A DNA stretch of 64,000 nucleotides from Dyella dinghuensis (GTDB lineage Bacteria; Pseudomonadota; Gammaproteobacteria; Xanthomonadales; Rhodanobacteraceae): positions 248,001 through 312,000 of the forward strand of contig NZ_RYZR01000008.1 of assembly GCF_003977615.1 (NCBI RefSeq), read 5' to 3'. Made by a program: the position numbers and the translations under genes. Positions 36,021 to 44,233 of the stretch are shown here, piece by piece. Every line of letters starts with the position of its first letter. The stretch's first letter is position 1. The notes beneath the pieces were generated by a model. That model searched no databases. It was given only the letters and a program-made list of their open reading frames with translations, and was not told where the DNA came from.

Positions 36021-36712
36021 CCGTGCGCAGCCTGCTGCTCATCCGTCACGGCCAGGCCAGCTTCCGCGCGGCAGATTACGACCGGTTGTCGGAGATCGGC
36101 GAAGAACAATCGCGCCGTCTCGGCGCATGGTTGTCGGCGTGTGGAGAAGTACCGGATCTTGTTGCCATAGGACCACGGCAACGGCATCTGCGCACGGCGG
36201 AAGAGTGTCTGCATGCCACAGGCGTCGATCGTCCGCTGCTGAAACTCGACGGCCTGGACGAAGTGGATCACGAAGAACTGCTGGCGCGTTTTCGCCCGGA
36301 TCTCGCCGATCACGACGCATTGCGTGCCGAGTTGAAACAATCATCCGACCCGCATCAGGCATTTCAGCGGCTATTCGCATCCGCTGTTGCGCGCTGGGTC
36401 AGCAGCGAACACGACGCCGATTACACGACGACTTGGGCGCAATTTCGCCACCATGTTTTGCAAGCGTTGCAAACTCTTGCGCAGCGCGACTCAAAAACCA
36501 TTTGGGCGTTTACCTCTGGCGGCCCGATCGCCGTCATCGCCAATGACATTCTTGAAGCGCCAATCGCGAAGACATTCACGCTTAGCTGGTCGTTGGTAAA
36601 CACAAGCCTCACGAAACTGCGCCTTGGCAAACAGGGGCCCAGTCTTATCACCTATAACGCATGGCCCCACCTGGAACGAAGCGAAGACCAACATCTGGTC
36701 ACGCTTCGCTAA
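36017..36712 (+). CDS. Histidine phosphatase family protein
   Basis: A 231-residue phosphoglycerate mutase-like phosphatase. 'LLLIRHGQASF' gives the phospho-accepting His11, and the second catalytic His expected near the C-terminal part is replaced by 'FTSGGPIAVIAND': a Ser-Gly-Gly stands where many members have 'S-H-G-G', so full activity is uncertain. The start GTG (36017) overlaps the kinase stop by 4 nt (GTGA). In this operon it might remove phosphate from a pathway intermediate, but that is a guess. Confidence 0.8.
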   Translation: MTVRSLLLIRHGQASFRAADYDRLSEIGEEQSRRLGAWLSACGEVPDLVAIGPRQRHLRTAEECLHATGVDRPLLKLDGLDEVDHEELLARFRPDLADHDALRAELKQSSDPHQAFQRLFASAVARWVSSEHDADYTTTWAQFRHHVLQALQTLAQRDSKTIWAFTSGGPIAVIANDILEAPIAKTFTLSWSLVNTSLTKLRLGKQGPSLITYNAWPHLERSEDQHLVTLR

Positions 36713-36739
36713 CCTCATCGACCCTTCGGACGACACATC

Positions 36740-37510
36740 ATGAGCACACCGCCAAGCTTCGATCTCACCGGCAAAACCGCCATCGTCACGGGAGCAAGCC
36801 GAGGCATCGGGGCAGAGATTGCCAAACTTTTTGCCGCATGCGGCGCGCACGTTATTGCGTCGAGCCGCAAGCACGCCGACTGCGAAACTGTGGTGGGACA
36901 AATCACCGACCTCGGCGGTTCGGCGGAAGCAATTGCGTGCCATATCGGCGAACTGGAGCAAATCGAGGCGCTGTTTGCGCATGTCGAAAAGAAACACGGC
37001 CGCCTCGACATTCTTGTGAACAACGCTGCCACGAACCCGTTTTTCGGCCACATTCTCGATACGGATCCGTCTATCTTTCAAAAGACGGTCGACGTGAACA
37101 TCCGCGGCTACTTCTACATGTCCACGCACGGTGCGCGGTTGATGGCTAAGGATAGCGGCGGATCGATCATCAACGTGGCGTCCGTCAACGGCGTAGTACC
37201 CGGGCCTCAACAGGGCATCTATTCGATTACCAAGGCCGCCGTGATCTCGATGACCAAGGCGTTTGCCGTGGAGTGCGCGGAATCGGGCGTGCGCTGCAAC
37301 GCGCTGTTGCCTGGACTCACCGACACCAAGTTCGCATCGGTGCTGGTCAACACGCCGGCCATTCTCAAGAACGCGCTCGCCCACGTACCCATGCGCCGCG
37401 TTGCGCAGCCATCGGAAATGGCGGGTGCTGCGCTTTATCTTGCTTCGGACGCAGCGTCCTACACCACCGGCGCCGTGCTGAATGTCGATGGCGGTTATCT
37501 CAGCGTTTAA
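36740..37510 (+). CDS. SDR family oxidoreductase (first of two)
   Basis: A 256-residue classical short-chain dehydrogenase. 'AIVTGASRGIGAEIAKLFA' is the dinucleotide-binding loop, 'ILVNNAATNPF' the NNAG-like motif, Ser in 'INVASVNGV', and the catalytic Tyr and Lys are in 'GIYSITKAAV'. The C-terminus 'YTTGAVLNVDGGYLSV' is typical. It sits 27 nt after the phosphatase gene and 15 nt before the second SDR. Probably oxidises a hydroxyacyl-CoA or related alcohol in the same pathway. Confidence 0.9.
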   Translation: MSTPPSFDLTGKTAIVTGASRGIGAEIAKLFAACGAHVIASSRKHADCETVVGQITDLGGSAEAIACHIGELEQIEALFAHVEKKHGRLDILVNNAATNPFFGHILDTDPSIFQKTVDVNIRGYFYMSTHGARLMAKDSGGSIINVASVNGVVPGPQQGIYSITKAAVISMTKAFAVECAESGVRCNALLPGLTDTKFASVLVNTPAILKNALAHVPMRRVAQPSEMAGAALYLASDAASYTTGAVLNVDGGYLSV

Positions 37511-37525
37511 ACCACGGAACCACAC

Positions 37526-38314
37526 ATGACAGACATAACAGCTCAACGCGTCGCCGGTAAGCGCGCTTTCATCACCGGCGCAGCAGGTGGTCTCGGCGCT
37601 GCGACTGCGCGAATGCTCGCCAGACACGGCGCCAAGGTGTTCATCACGGACATCGACGAAACCGCAGTCAAGTCGCTGGCCGACGAGATCAATCGGGATG
37701 CGGGCTCCCAAATCGCATGGTGCGCCGCTCAGGATGTACGCGATGAAGCGACGTGGCAACGTTTGCTGGCCGAGGCAGCGCAGGCCATGGGCGGCCTTTC
37801 CGTGCTGGTGAATAACGCTGGCGTCGGCTCGCTTGGCAGCGTCGAAAATATCGACATGAAAGAATGGCGTCGCGTGATGGCCATCAATGTCGAAAGTATC
37901 GTGCTGGGATGCAAATACGCGATGCCGTTTCTGCGCGATCAACAGCCCGGCTCGATCATCAATATTTCCTCTGTTGCAGCATTCAAGGTCGATCCGGATT
38001 ACACGGCGTACAACACCTCCAAAGCCGCGGTGGCCATGCTGACTAAATCGGTGGCGGTCGATTGTGCGCGACAGAAGATGGACGTGCGCTGCAACTCCAT
38101 CCACCCCGCGTTTATTCGCACGGGCATCGTCGCGCCCTTTTTCGCGTCGCTTGGCGAAGAAGAAGCTACGCGAAAACTCACGCGCGGCATTCCGATGCGC
38201 CGCCTCGGCGATCCGGACGATGTCGCGTATGCCGTGCTGTATCTTGCGTCCGATGAAAGCCGCTATGTCACGGCCGCCGAGCTGGTGCTCGACGGCGGCG
38301 CTTGCGCTGTCTAA
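37526..38314 (+). CDS. SDR family oxidoreductase (second of two)
   Basis: A 262-residue classical SDR with 'FITGAAGGLGAATARML' (cofactor loop), 'VLVNNAGVGSLG', Ser in 'INISSVAAF', and 'YTAYNTSKAAV' (catalytic Tyr/Lys). 'TDIDETAVKSL' after the second strand suggests NAD rather than NADP preference, because of the acidic residue at its end. It is clearly a different paralogue from the preceding gene, not a recent copy. It is part of the same operon, with 25 nt to the next gene. Confidence 0.9.
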   Translation: MTDITAQRVAGKRAFITGAAGGLGAATARMLARHGAKVFITDIDETAVKSLADEINRDAGSQIAWCAAQDVRDEATWQRLLAEAAQAMGGLSVLVNNAGVGSLGSVENIDMKEWRRVMAINVESIVLGCKYAMPFLRDQQPGSIINISSVAAFKVDPDYTAYNTSKAAVAMLTKSVAVDCARQKMDVRCNSIHPAFIRTGIVAPFFASLGEEEATRKLTRGIPMRRLGDPDDVAYAVLYLASDESRYVTAAELVLDGGACAV

Positions 38315-38339
38315 CCCTCACGATCACAGGTATCCCGCG

Positions 38340-39356
38340 ATGTCTCTTATCAATCGTCAGCTTCGGCTCAAGTCCCGTCCGGAAGGTCTAGTCAAGCGCG
38401 AGGACTTCGATCTGCAACAGCAGCCCGTCCCCGAACTCAAGGACGGGGAATTTCTCGTACGCGTGTTGTACCTGTCGATGGATCCGACCAATCGCGTCTG
38501 GATGAGTGACATCCCGCAGTACATGCCGCCAGTTGCGATCGGCGAAGTGATGCGTGCGCTGGGACTGGGCCGTGTGGTTGCCTCCAAATCGCCGCATTAT
38601 GCCGAAGGCGATCTCGTGCAGGGCCTGATGAATTGGCAAGACTATGCCGTCATCGATGACCGCCGCCGCAAGGACTATGTGAAGTTGCCGCCTCAACTGT
38701 CCGTGCCGTTGCCGACGTTGTTGGGTGCATGCGGCATGAGCGGTGTCACCGCTTACTACGGCCTTACCGACATCGCACCCGTGCAACCGGGCGAAACACT
38801 GGTGGTGTCTGCTGCCGCGGGTTCAGTGGGATCGATTGCCGGTCAGATCGGCAAATTGCGCGGTGCACGCGTGGTGGGCATCGCCGGCGGCGCGGACAAA
38901 TGCCGTTATGTTGTCGACGAACTCGGCTTCGATGCAGCCGTTGATTACAAAGATGAAAACTGGAAAAAAGCACTCGCGGACGCCACGCCCGACGGCGTGC
39001 ATGTGAATTTTGAAAACGTCGGCGGTCCCGTCATGCGTGGCGTGCTGTCACGCATGGTCAACGGCGGCCGCGTGGCGCTGTGCGGATTGATTGCCAACTA
39101 CAGCAGCGGATCGCGCCCGAGCGACGACTACAGCGTCATCATCGTCAAGCGCCTCTCGGTGCGTGGCTTCCTCGTATTCGACTACGCCGACACGAACAAA
39201 GCGGTGCTCGATCTTGCGGGCTGGGTGCAATCGGGCCGCATCAAAGCCGAAGAAACCATCGAGGACGGCTTAGAAAATGCGCCCGTGGTGCTCAACAAAC
39301 TGTTCGACGGCAGCCATCGCGGCAAGCTTCTGTTGCGCGTCGCGAACGACGATTAA
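38340..39356 (+). CDS. NADP-dependent MDR-family oxidoreductase (zinc-free, curcumin reductase-like)
   Basis: A 338-residue medium-chain reductase. 'VVSAAAGSVGSIAGQIGKL' is the NADP-binding loop and 'DYKDENWKKAL...GVHVNFENVGG' the following strands; no zinc-binding cysteines are present. 'YLSMDPTNRVWMS' and 'YMPPVAIGEVMRA' are typical of the NADP-dependent alkenal/2-ene reductase group (leukotriene B4 dehydrogenase and CurA relatives). The start is ATG 38340. It is the last gene of the six-gene operon and is followed by a hairpin. Likely reduces an alpha,beta-unsaturated intermediate. Confidence 0.88.
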   Translation: MSLINRQLRLKSRPEGLVKREDFDLQQQPVPELKDGEFLVRVLYLSMDPTNRVWMSDIPQYMPPVAIGEVMRALGLGRVVASKSPHYAEGDLVQGLMNWQDYAVIDDRRRKDYVKLPPQLSVPLPTLLGACGMSGVTAYYGLTDIAPVQPGETLVVSAAAGSVGSIAGQIGKLRGARVVGIAGGADKCRYVVDELGFDAAVDYKDENWKKALADATPDGVHVNFENVGGPVMRGVLSRMVNGGRVALCGLIANYSSGSRPSDDYSVIIVKRLSVRGFLVFDYADTNKAVLDLAGWVQSGRIKAEETIEDGLENAPVVLNKLFDGSHRGKLLLRVANDD

Positions 39357-39366
39357 TGTATTGAAT

Positions 39367-39397
39367 CCCCGCATTCGTCGCGCGGACGAACGCGGGG
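39367..39397. terminator. Hairpin between convergent MDR and tsdA-like genes
   Basis: CCCCGCATTCGTC (39367-39379) pairs with GACGAACGCGGGG (39385-39397) with one mismatch in 13 and a 5-nt loop. It is in the 50-bp gap between converging stops and can serve both operons. Confidence 0.65.
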
Positions 39398-39406
39398 GAA
39401 AGACGG

Positions 39407-40336
39407 CTATTTGGCTGTACCTTGTCCCAGCAATTGACCATTCACGGCGACACCATAAAGCGAATCGGGGGTGTCGTGGTAGGCCGCGCGTGTGGCGGGG
39501 ATCGAGCCGTTGAAGCGGGGATCTTGCGGGCGCTCGTGGGCATTCATGAAATACGCAACGTCCCAGGCGTCCTGGTCGGTCAGCGTGTTGCCGCGACCCA
39601 GTGGCATGTTGGCTTTGATAAATCCGGCAGCATTGGTGATTTGCTCCATGCCGGCACCCCAATTGAAAGACTGCGGTCCCCAAAGCGGCGGGAATACCGT
39701 GCGATCAGCTGTTTGTTGGCCCTGACCGTTGTCGCCGTGACAAAGCGCGCAGTCGCTTTTGAAGACTTTTTCGCCGCGTGCGTAATCGGGCGCCATCGCA
39801 GGCTTGGATAATTTTGGATAACTACGGCCCGGCAGCGACGTGCCGATGGGCTCGCCTTTGGACATCCAATACGCATACGTTTCCAGCGCCACCAGCACTG
39901 GATCGCCCAACGGGGGCGCTTTGCCGTTCATGCTGTAGTTGAAGCAACCTTGCAGCCGCTCGGCGAATGTATTCACGTGATGATTTTTGCTTCGATACGC
40001 GGGATACATGGGATACGCACCCCATAGCGGCGCGGCATTGGCAAGCCGCCCTGCATCGAGGTGGCAGTTTTCGCAGCTGAGTTGATTGCCGACATAGGCC
40101 TTCGCATACCGGCCCGGGTCCACAAAAATCTGCCGGCCGAGTGCAATCTGCTTGCCGAAATCATCGTTTGGAATCGACGACTCCTCCGGCGGCGAAAAGT
40201 GACTGACGGGCTTCGCAGCAGAAGTTGCCGGCGCCGGTACACTGGCGACGGAAGCTGCCGATTGCGGCGGCGTTGTGTGATCGCAGGCAGCCAGCAATAA
40301 CGTCGCGCCGGTCACGAGCATGCGCATCGCATTCAT
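39407..40336 (-). CDS. tsdA: TsdA-like dihaem cytochrome c (thiosulfate dehydrogenase / tetrathionate reductase)
   Basis: A 309-residue exported cytochrome with a lipoprotein-type signal ('LLLAAC', Cys18), a Pro/Ala/Ser linker (20-50) and two haem sites: CENCH (88-92) and CALCH (196-200). 'YPAYRSKNHHVNTFAERLQG' followed by 'CFNYSMNGKAPP' (Cys131) is the TsdA hallmark, the Cys being the axial haem ligand unusual for this family. 'ANMPLGRG' (Asn243-Met244) lies where the second haem's ligand is expected. TsdA joins two thiosulfates to tetrathionate or runs in reverse. It overlaps the cytochrome c4 gene by 4 nt (ATGA). Start ATG 40336 gives the lipoprotein signal. Confidence 0.82.
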   Translation of the reverse strand: MNAMRMLVTGATLLLAACDHTTPPQSAASVASVPAPATSAAKPVSHFSPPEESSIPNDDFGKQIALGRQIFVDPGRYAKAYVGNQLSCENCHLDAGRLANAAPLWGAYPMYPAYRSKNHHVNTFAERLQGCFNYSMNGKAPPLGDPVLVALETYAYWMSKGEPIGTSLPGRSYPKLSKPAMAPDYARGEKVFKSDCALCHGDNGQGQQTADRTVFPPLWGPQSFNWGAGMEQITNAAGFIKANMPLGRGNTLTDQDAWDVAYFMNAHERPQDPRFNGSIPATRAAYHDTPDSLYGVAVNGQLLGQGTAK

Positions 40337-40995
40337 GGCTGTCCCTCCTTCGGCAATACCGCAGGTTGCGCGGCATACCACGCGCTGATCGCGCTGATGT
40401 CGCTATCGCTTAGTTTGCTGGCGACGCCTTGCATCAGTTGCAACGGATCGTTGTGGCGCGAGCCTTGTTGCCATGCGTGCAATTCATTCGACAGATATAC
40501 CGACGATTGGGCCGCTAAAGCCGGAAAATGATCGCCAACACCCACGCCGCCGGGGCCGTGGCATTGCTCGCATGCCGGCAGTCCCTTGGACCAGCGCCCG
40601 CGCGTCGCCAGGATTTGCGCGAGCTGCGCATCGTCACCGGTTGGTGCATTCGCCGACTGTGCAGAAGGTATCGGCAACTTGCTGTAGTACGCCGTAACGG
40701 CATCGCGCTCTGCGTCGCTCAATCCCGTAGCAATGGGCTGCATGGTGGCGTTGGTGCGCGAACCGTTTGCGAAGTCATCCAGCTGTTTGCGCAGATACGC
40801 TTGCGGCAAACCCGCCAGACGCGGAAAGCCCGCGGCGGCCTGACCGCCACCATCAGCGCCATGGCACGCCAGACAGGGCGCAACGCCGTGACCATTGCCC
40901 TGATGCGCCAGCGTCGCGCCATCAGGCGTGTCGGCTAGCGCTGCAAAGGCACCGAGCAAACCAAGCAGAAGCGTAATGATGTGGAATGCTTTCAT
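40333..40995 (-). CDS. tsdB: Dihaem cytochrome c4 (TsdB-like)
   Basis: A 220-residue periplasmic cytochrome c4 with a signal peptide (residues 1-21, 'FAALA-DTP') and two similar domains: CLACH (41-45) with Met85 as ligand and CEQCH (142-146) with Met188. In several bacteria, tsdB encodes exactly such a c4 protein next to tsdA and passes electrons from TsdA to the oxidase. Here it is upstream of tsdA with an ATGA overlap and downstream of the binding-protein gene with another ATGA overlap. The symbol rests on this context; a general cytochrome c4 is the alternative. Confidence 0.82.
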   Translation of the reverse strand: MKAFHIITLLLGLLGAFAALADTPDGATLAHQGNGHGVAPCLACHGADGGGQAAAGFPRLAGLPQAYLRKQLDDFANGSRTNATMQPIATGLSDAERDAVTAYYSKLPIPSAQSANAPTGDDAQLAQILATRGRWSKGLPACEQCHGPGGVGVGDHFPALAAQSSVYLSNELHAWQQGSRHNDPLQLMQGVASKLSDSDISAISAWYAAQPAVLPKEGQP

Positions 40996-41942
40996 GGCTG
41001 CGCAGGCTGAAAGCCGTATTTGTGATAGATCGCTTGCGCATCGGCCGACGTCATGAATGCTAGAAAATCTTTCGCCGCCTGCTCATGTGGTGCTGCCTTC
41101 AGGCGCGCAGCGGTGTACGTTGCTGTGACGTTCTGATCGGAGGGTATCGCAACGGTCTCGACCGGCCGGTGCAAAATCTGCTGCTGAAAATAGACTTCAG
41201 TCGACCATACCGGCGCAGCGTCCGATTCGCCCTGCAACACACGCAATGGCGATTCCCGATGATGGATGCGCGTGAGATACGTGCTGCCGTCTTGCACCTT
41301 GCTGTCCATGATCGTGTGATCGAGCGCGTCGCCACCCGCTTTGCGATAACTGGCTTCGATTTGCTTGGCGATACCTTCCCATTGAGGATTGGGCATGCTC
41401 ACACGCACATCGGCGCGCGCGAGATCTTTCAATCCTTCAATGTGCTTGGGATTGCCCTTTGCGACCATGATCGCAAGTGGATTGCGCGCGTAATTGGTTG
41501 TGTCCGCAAACCAGCCTCGCTGTTTTTGCAGATCGGCAATCGAATCCTTGCCGTTGGTGAAGATATCCGGCTTGGCTGCAATGCGCAGATTCCCCATCAC
41601 GAGCGAACCCGTCTCGATCTGCTTGACGAGAATGCCGGGCGGCAAGGTTTCCACGAAAATACGCTGATATTGCGGATAGCGCTGCTTGAACGCCTCGACC
41701 AGATCATGCACGACCATGAACTGGTTGCCCGCAAAAAACACGGTGAGTTGCGGATCGACAATATCGCCATGCAGATCGGCGATCGCATCGAACGGCGGCA
41801 CCGCGAACGAGACCCCACCTGCCGGCGGCGGATTCCACGGCGGCAGGTAATCGGTCTGATCGGCGCTCGCAGCACCGCAGATAGCAACAAGCCACGCCGC
41901 CAGCAACGCACATTGCCAGCGGCGATTCGAAGATGACAGCAT
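40992..41942 (-). CDS. Orphan periplasmic substrate-binding protein (ModA/PstS-like fold)
   Basis: A 316-residue protein with a signal peptide (about residues 1-27) and a type 2 periplasmic-binding fold: 'LTVFFAGNQFMVVHDLVEAFKQRYP', 'GSLVMGNLRIAAKPDIFTNG' and 'FLAFMTSADAQAIYHKYGFQPA' resemble molybdate/sulfate binding proteins (each quoted only in part). No permease or ATPase is next to it, so it may be a sensor or carrier rather than part of a transporter. It is coupled by ATGA to the cytochrome c4 gene and follows the DsrE-like gene by 15 nt. A sulfur oxyanion is a tempting but unproven ligand. Confidence 0.75.
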   Translation of the reverse strand: MLSSSNRRWQCALLAAWLVAICGAASADQTDYLPPWNPPPAGGVSFAVPPFDAIADLHGDIVDPQLTVFFAGNQFMVVHDLVEAFKQRYPQYQRIFVETLPPGILVKQIETGSLVMGNLRIAAKPDIFTNGKDSIADLQKQRGWFADTTNYARNPLAIMVAKGNPKHIEGLKDLARADVRVSMPNPQWEGIAKQIEASYRKAGGDALDHTIMDSKVQDGSTYLTRIHHRESPLRVLQGESDAAPVWSTEVYFQQQILHRPVETVAIPSDQNVTATYTAARLKAAPHEQAAKDFLAFMTSADAQAIYHKYGFQPAQP

Positions 41943-41957
41943 GGTCCGCTCCCTGTC

Positions 41958-42500
41958 TTACAACGGCATCAGGGCGTAACCCTGCTGTTCCAGCACCGTA
42001 ATCGTGGTGAGTGCCGACAGACTCAGCGTCACGTCTTTCGATGCCCAGTCGTTCGGATAATGGTGTTCGGCCATCGCCTGCCCACACACAGCGACATCCA
42101 CACCGGCCTTGCGAAGCTGGCTGATCACGACGAGGTTCGGGTTCGCCGTACCGAATTGCGCGCGGTAGTGCGCATCGTCCAGCACGATACCGGTGGCGTC
42201 GCCGGAGGCCACGGCCACGAATTTCAGATGATCGAGCGGCACGCCGGCCGAGGCATACAGATTCACCGTGCGCGCCACACGCTCAAGGCTGGGGCTGATG
42301 TGGTCGGGCTTGTCGCCGGCCTTGGTCAGCGAAAACACGACTTTGTAAGTCGCATTGCGATCCGGCTGATAGGCCGCCTGCGGCAGCGGATGATAGGCGC
42401 CTGCAGCGGTAATGACCTGCGCGGGAGCGTTGTCGGCCATCGCCGCCGCACAACCGAAAAGGCCAAGGGCACAGCACAGCAACAAGGTCGGACGGTTCAT
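41958..42500 (-). CDS. Periplasmic DsrE-family protein
   Basis: A 180-residue protein with a signal peptide (residues 1-22, ending 'AAAMA') and a DsrE/F-like domain: 'YKVVFSLTKAGDKPDHISPSL', 'VPLDHLKFVAVASGDA' and 'LRKAGVDVAVCGQAMAEHH'. The Cys in 'VAVCGQ' is at the position of the sulfur-carrying Cys of DsrE-type proteins. Exported members of this family often sit near sulfur-oxidation genes. It is the first gene of the four-gene minus-strand operon; ubiE diverges from it. Confidence 0.8.
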   Translation of the reverse strand: MNRPTLLLCCALGLFGCAAAMADNAPAQVITAAGAYHPLPQAAYQPDRNATYKVVFSLTKAGDKPDHISPSLERVARTVNLYASAGVPLDHLKFVAVASGDATGIVLDDAHYRAQFGTANPNLVVISQLRKAGVDVAVCGQAMAEHHYPNDWASKDVTLSLSALTTITVLEQQGYALMPL

Positions 42501-42636
42501 GCTTGCATCTCGCTAGGCAACGCGCAGCTGCGTCCCGGAGAAGGCTACGCCGCCTGAAGCCATCAGGCCACTTCATGTTGTCTATATGACAGATAAGATC
42601 GATTTATCCACAGCCGTCATCCTGTACCATGACGGG

Positions 42637-43386
42637 ATGAGCGAGCAGTCCACCACCCATTTCGGCTTCCGCGACGTTCCTGTCGGGGAAAAGCAAAAGC
42701 TGGTCGGCGAGGTTTTCACGTCGGTCGCCCGCAACTACGACCTGATGAACGACTTGATGTCGTTCGGCGTCCATCGCTTGTGGAAACGCCATTTCGTCGC
42801 CGTCAGCGGCGTGCGCCGTGGCGACCGTGTACTTGACCTGGCCGGTGGCACGGGCGATATCGCCGCGCTGCTCAAGCCGGTTGTCGGCGACGAAGGCGAA
42901 GTGATCGTGGGCGACATCAACGCCGCGATGCTCAATGTCGGCCGCGACCGGCTCACCGATCGCGGCATGGTCTCCGGTTTGCGCTGGACGCAGTTGAATG
43001 CCGAAGCGTTGCCGTTCCCCGACAACAGTTTTGATGCAGTAACCATGGCGTTCGGTCTGCGCAACGTCACCGACAAGGAAAAGGCGCTCGCAGATATCCA
43101 GCGTGTGCTCAAACCCGGCGGCCGCGCACTGGTGCTGGAATTTTCCAAGGTTCAAAACGAACTGTTCGGCAAGCTCTACGATTTCCATTCCTTCCAGGTG
43201 CTACCGAAGCTGGGCAAGTTGTTCGCCGGCGACTCCGGCAGCTACCAATACCTCGCCGAATCCATTCGCAAGCATCCGGATCAGGAAACGCTCAAGAGCA
43301 TGATGGAACGCGCCGGATTCGGGCGCGTCGAAGTACGCAATCTCAGCAACGGGATTGTTGCGATCCATCGCGCGTACAAGCTCTAA
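42637..43386 (+). CDS. ubiE: Ubiquinone/menaquinone biosynthesis C-methyltransferase
   Basis: A 249-residue SAM-dependent enzyme methylating the ring of demethoxyubiquinol (and demethylmenaquinol in species that have it). '[15 protein letters not shown]' is the SAM loop; '[18 protein letters not shown]' and '[20 protein letters not shown]' are the two UbiE signatures. Start ATG 42637 is chosen; an upstream in-frame ATG at 42586 gives a non-homologous extension. The gene is separate from other ubiquinone genes. Confidence 0.95.
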   Translation: MSEQSTTHFGFRDVPVGEKQKLVGEVFTSVARNYDLMNDLMSFGVHRLWKRHFVAVSGVRRGDRVLDLAGGTGDIAALLKPVVGDEGEVIVGDINAAMLNVGRDRLTDRGMVSGLRWTQLNAEALPFPDNSFDAVTMAFGLRNVTDKEKALADIQRVLKPGGRALVLEFSKVQNELFGKLYDFHSFQVLPKLGKLFAGDSGSYQYLAESIRKHPDQETLKSMMERAGFGRVEVRNLSNGIVAIHRAYKL

Positions 43387-43481
43387 GCCTTCCGCGCGAT
43401 GTGTGCGACAAACGCATGGCGTTTGTCGCTGCTTAGCCGCTCAGAACACCATATCGAATAGTGGCTGCTTTTTCTCTTCCA

Positions 43482-44171
43482 TTACGCCGCGCGCAAATCC
43501 CGAAGCAACGTACCTTGACGTAACGTTTCTTCCTCGTGGTCGGGATCGCGCCACGTCTCTTTCAGTGCTGCGTCATACCAGCGGCGCATGGATGGCAACG
43601 CAAGCATCCGCTGCACATAAGCCTGGGCTGCAGCATCGATGTCCAGCGCATAGCTCTGGATGCGGAAGACAACCGGGGCGTAGAACGCATCGACGGCGGT
43701 GAACGTCGCACCAGCCAAGTACGGACCGACGAAGCGCGTGAAACCTTCGTTCCACAACTCCTGCAGTCGTGCGAGATTGCTCGATAGTGAGGCAGGAGTC
43801 GTGTGCAGCTTCAGCCGTATGCCGCAATTCATCGGGCAATGCGAACGCAGCGCCTCGAAACCCGAATGCATTTCCGCTGCAGCGCTGCGTGCCCACGCGC
43901 GTGCACGCGCGTCACTGGGCCATACGGCCGGATGGCGTTCCGCCACGTATTCGGCAATAGATAGCGAGTCCCATACGGTAATGTCGCCATCGTGCAAGCA
44001 TGGCACTTTGCCGGTCGGCGAAAACGTGCGGAACAACGTCCAGCTTGACGACGTGCCGTGCTGAAAGGGTGTCAGCTTCTCATCGAAGGGAATGCCCAGT
44101 TCGCTCAACAACACCCAGGGTCGCAACGACCACGACGAGTAATTCCGGTTCGCAATGTAAAGCGTGTACAT
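43482..44171 (-). CDS. Glutathione S-transferase family protein
   Basis: A 229-residue GST. The thioredoxin-like N-domain starts 'YTLYIANRNYSSWSLRPWVL', in which the Ser/Tyr region provides the glutathione-activating residue. 'SPTGKVPCLHDGD' holds the cis-Pro, and 'VWDSLSIAEYVAE' contacts the gamma-glutamyl group. The C-domain from about residue 85 is all-helical. It resembles the YfcF/maleylacetoacetate isomerase-like bacterial branch; the substrate is unknown. Monocistronic, on the minus strand. Confidence 0.88.
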   Translation of the reverse strand: MYTLYIANRNYSSWSLRPWVLLSELGIPFDEKLTPFQHGTSSSWTLFRTFSPTGKVPCLHDGDITVWDSLSIAEYVAERHPAVWPSDARARAWARSAAAEMHSGFEALRSHCPMNCGIRLKLHTTPASLSSNLARLQELWNEGFTRFVGPYLAGATFTAVDAFYAPVVFRIQSYALDIDAAAQAYVQRMLALPSMRRWYDAALKETWRDPDHEEETLRQGTLLRDLRAA

Positions 44172-44233
44172 GCATGCTCCTTGTAGAAACGATGTGCCAT
44201 CGCGGACGTACGTGTACAGCTGCTATCAACGCA

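Noticed and set aside
36491-38104. Minus-strand frame of 537 codons opposite the two SDR genes
   Set aside because: It crosses three well-supported genes and is an artefact of GC-rich third positions.
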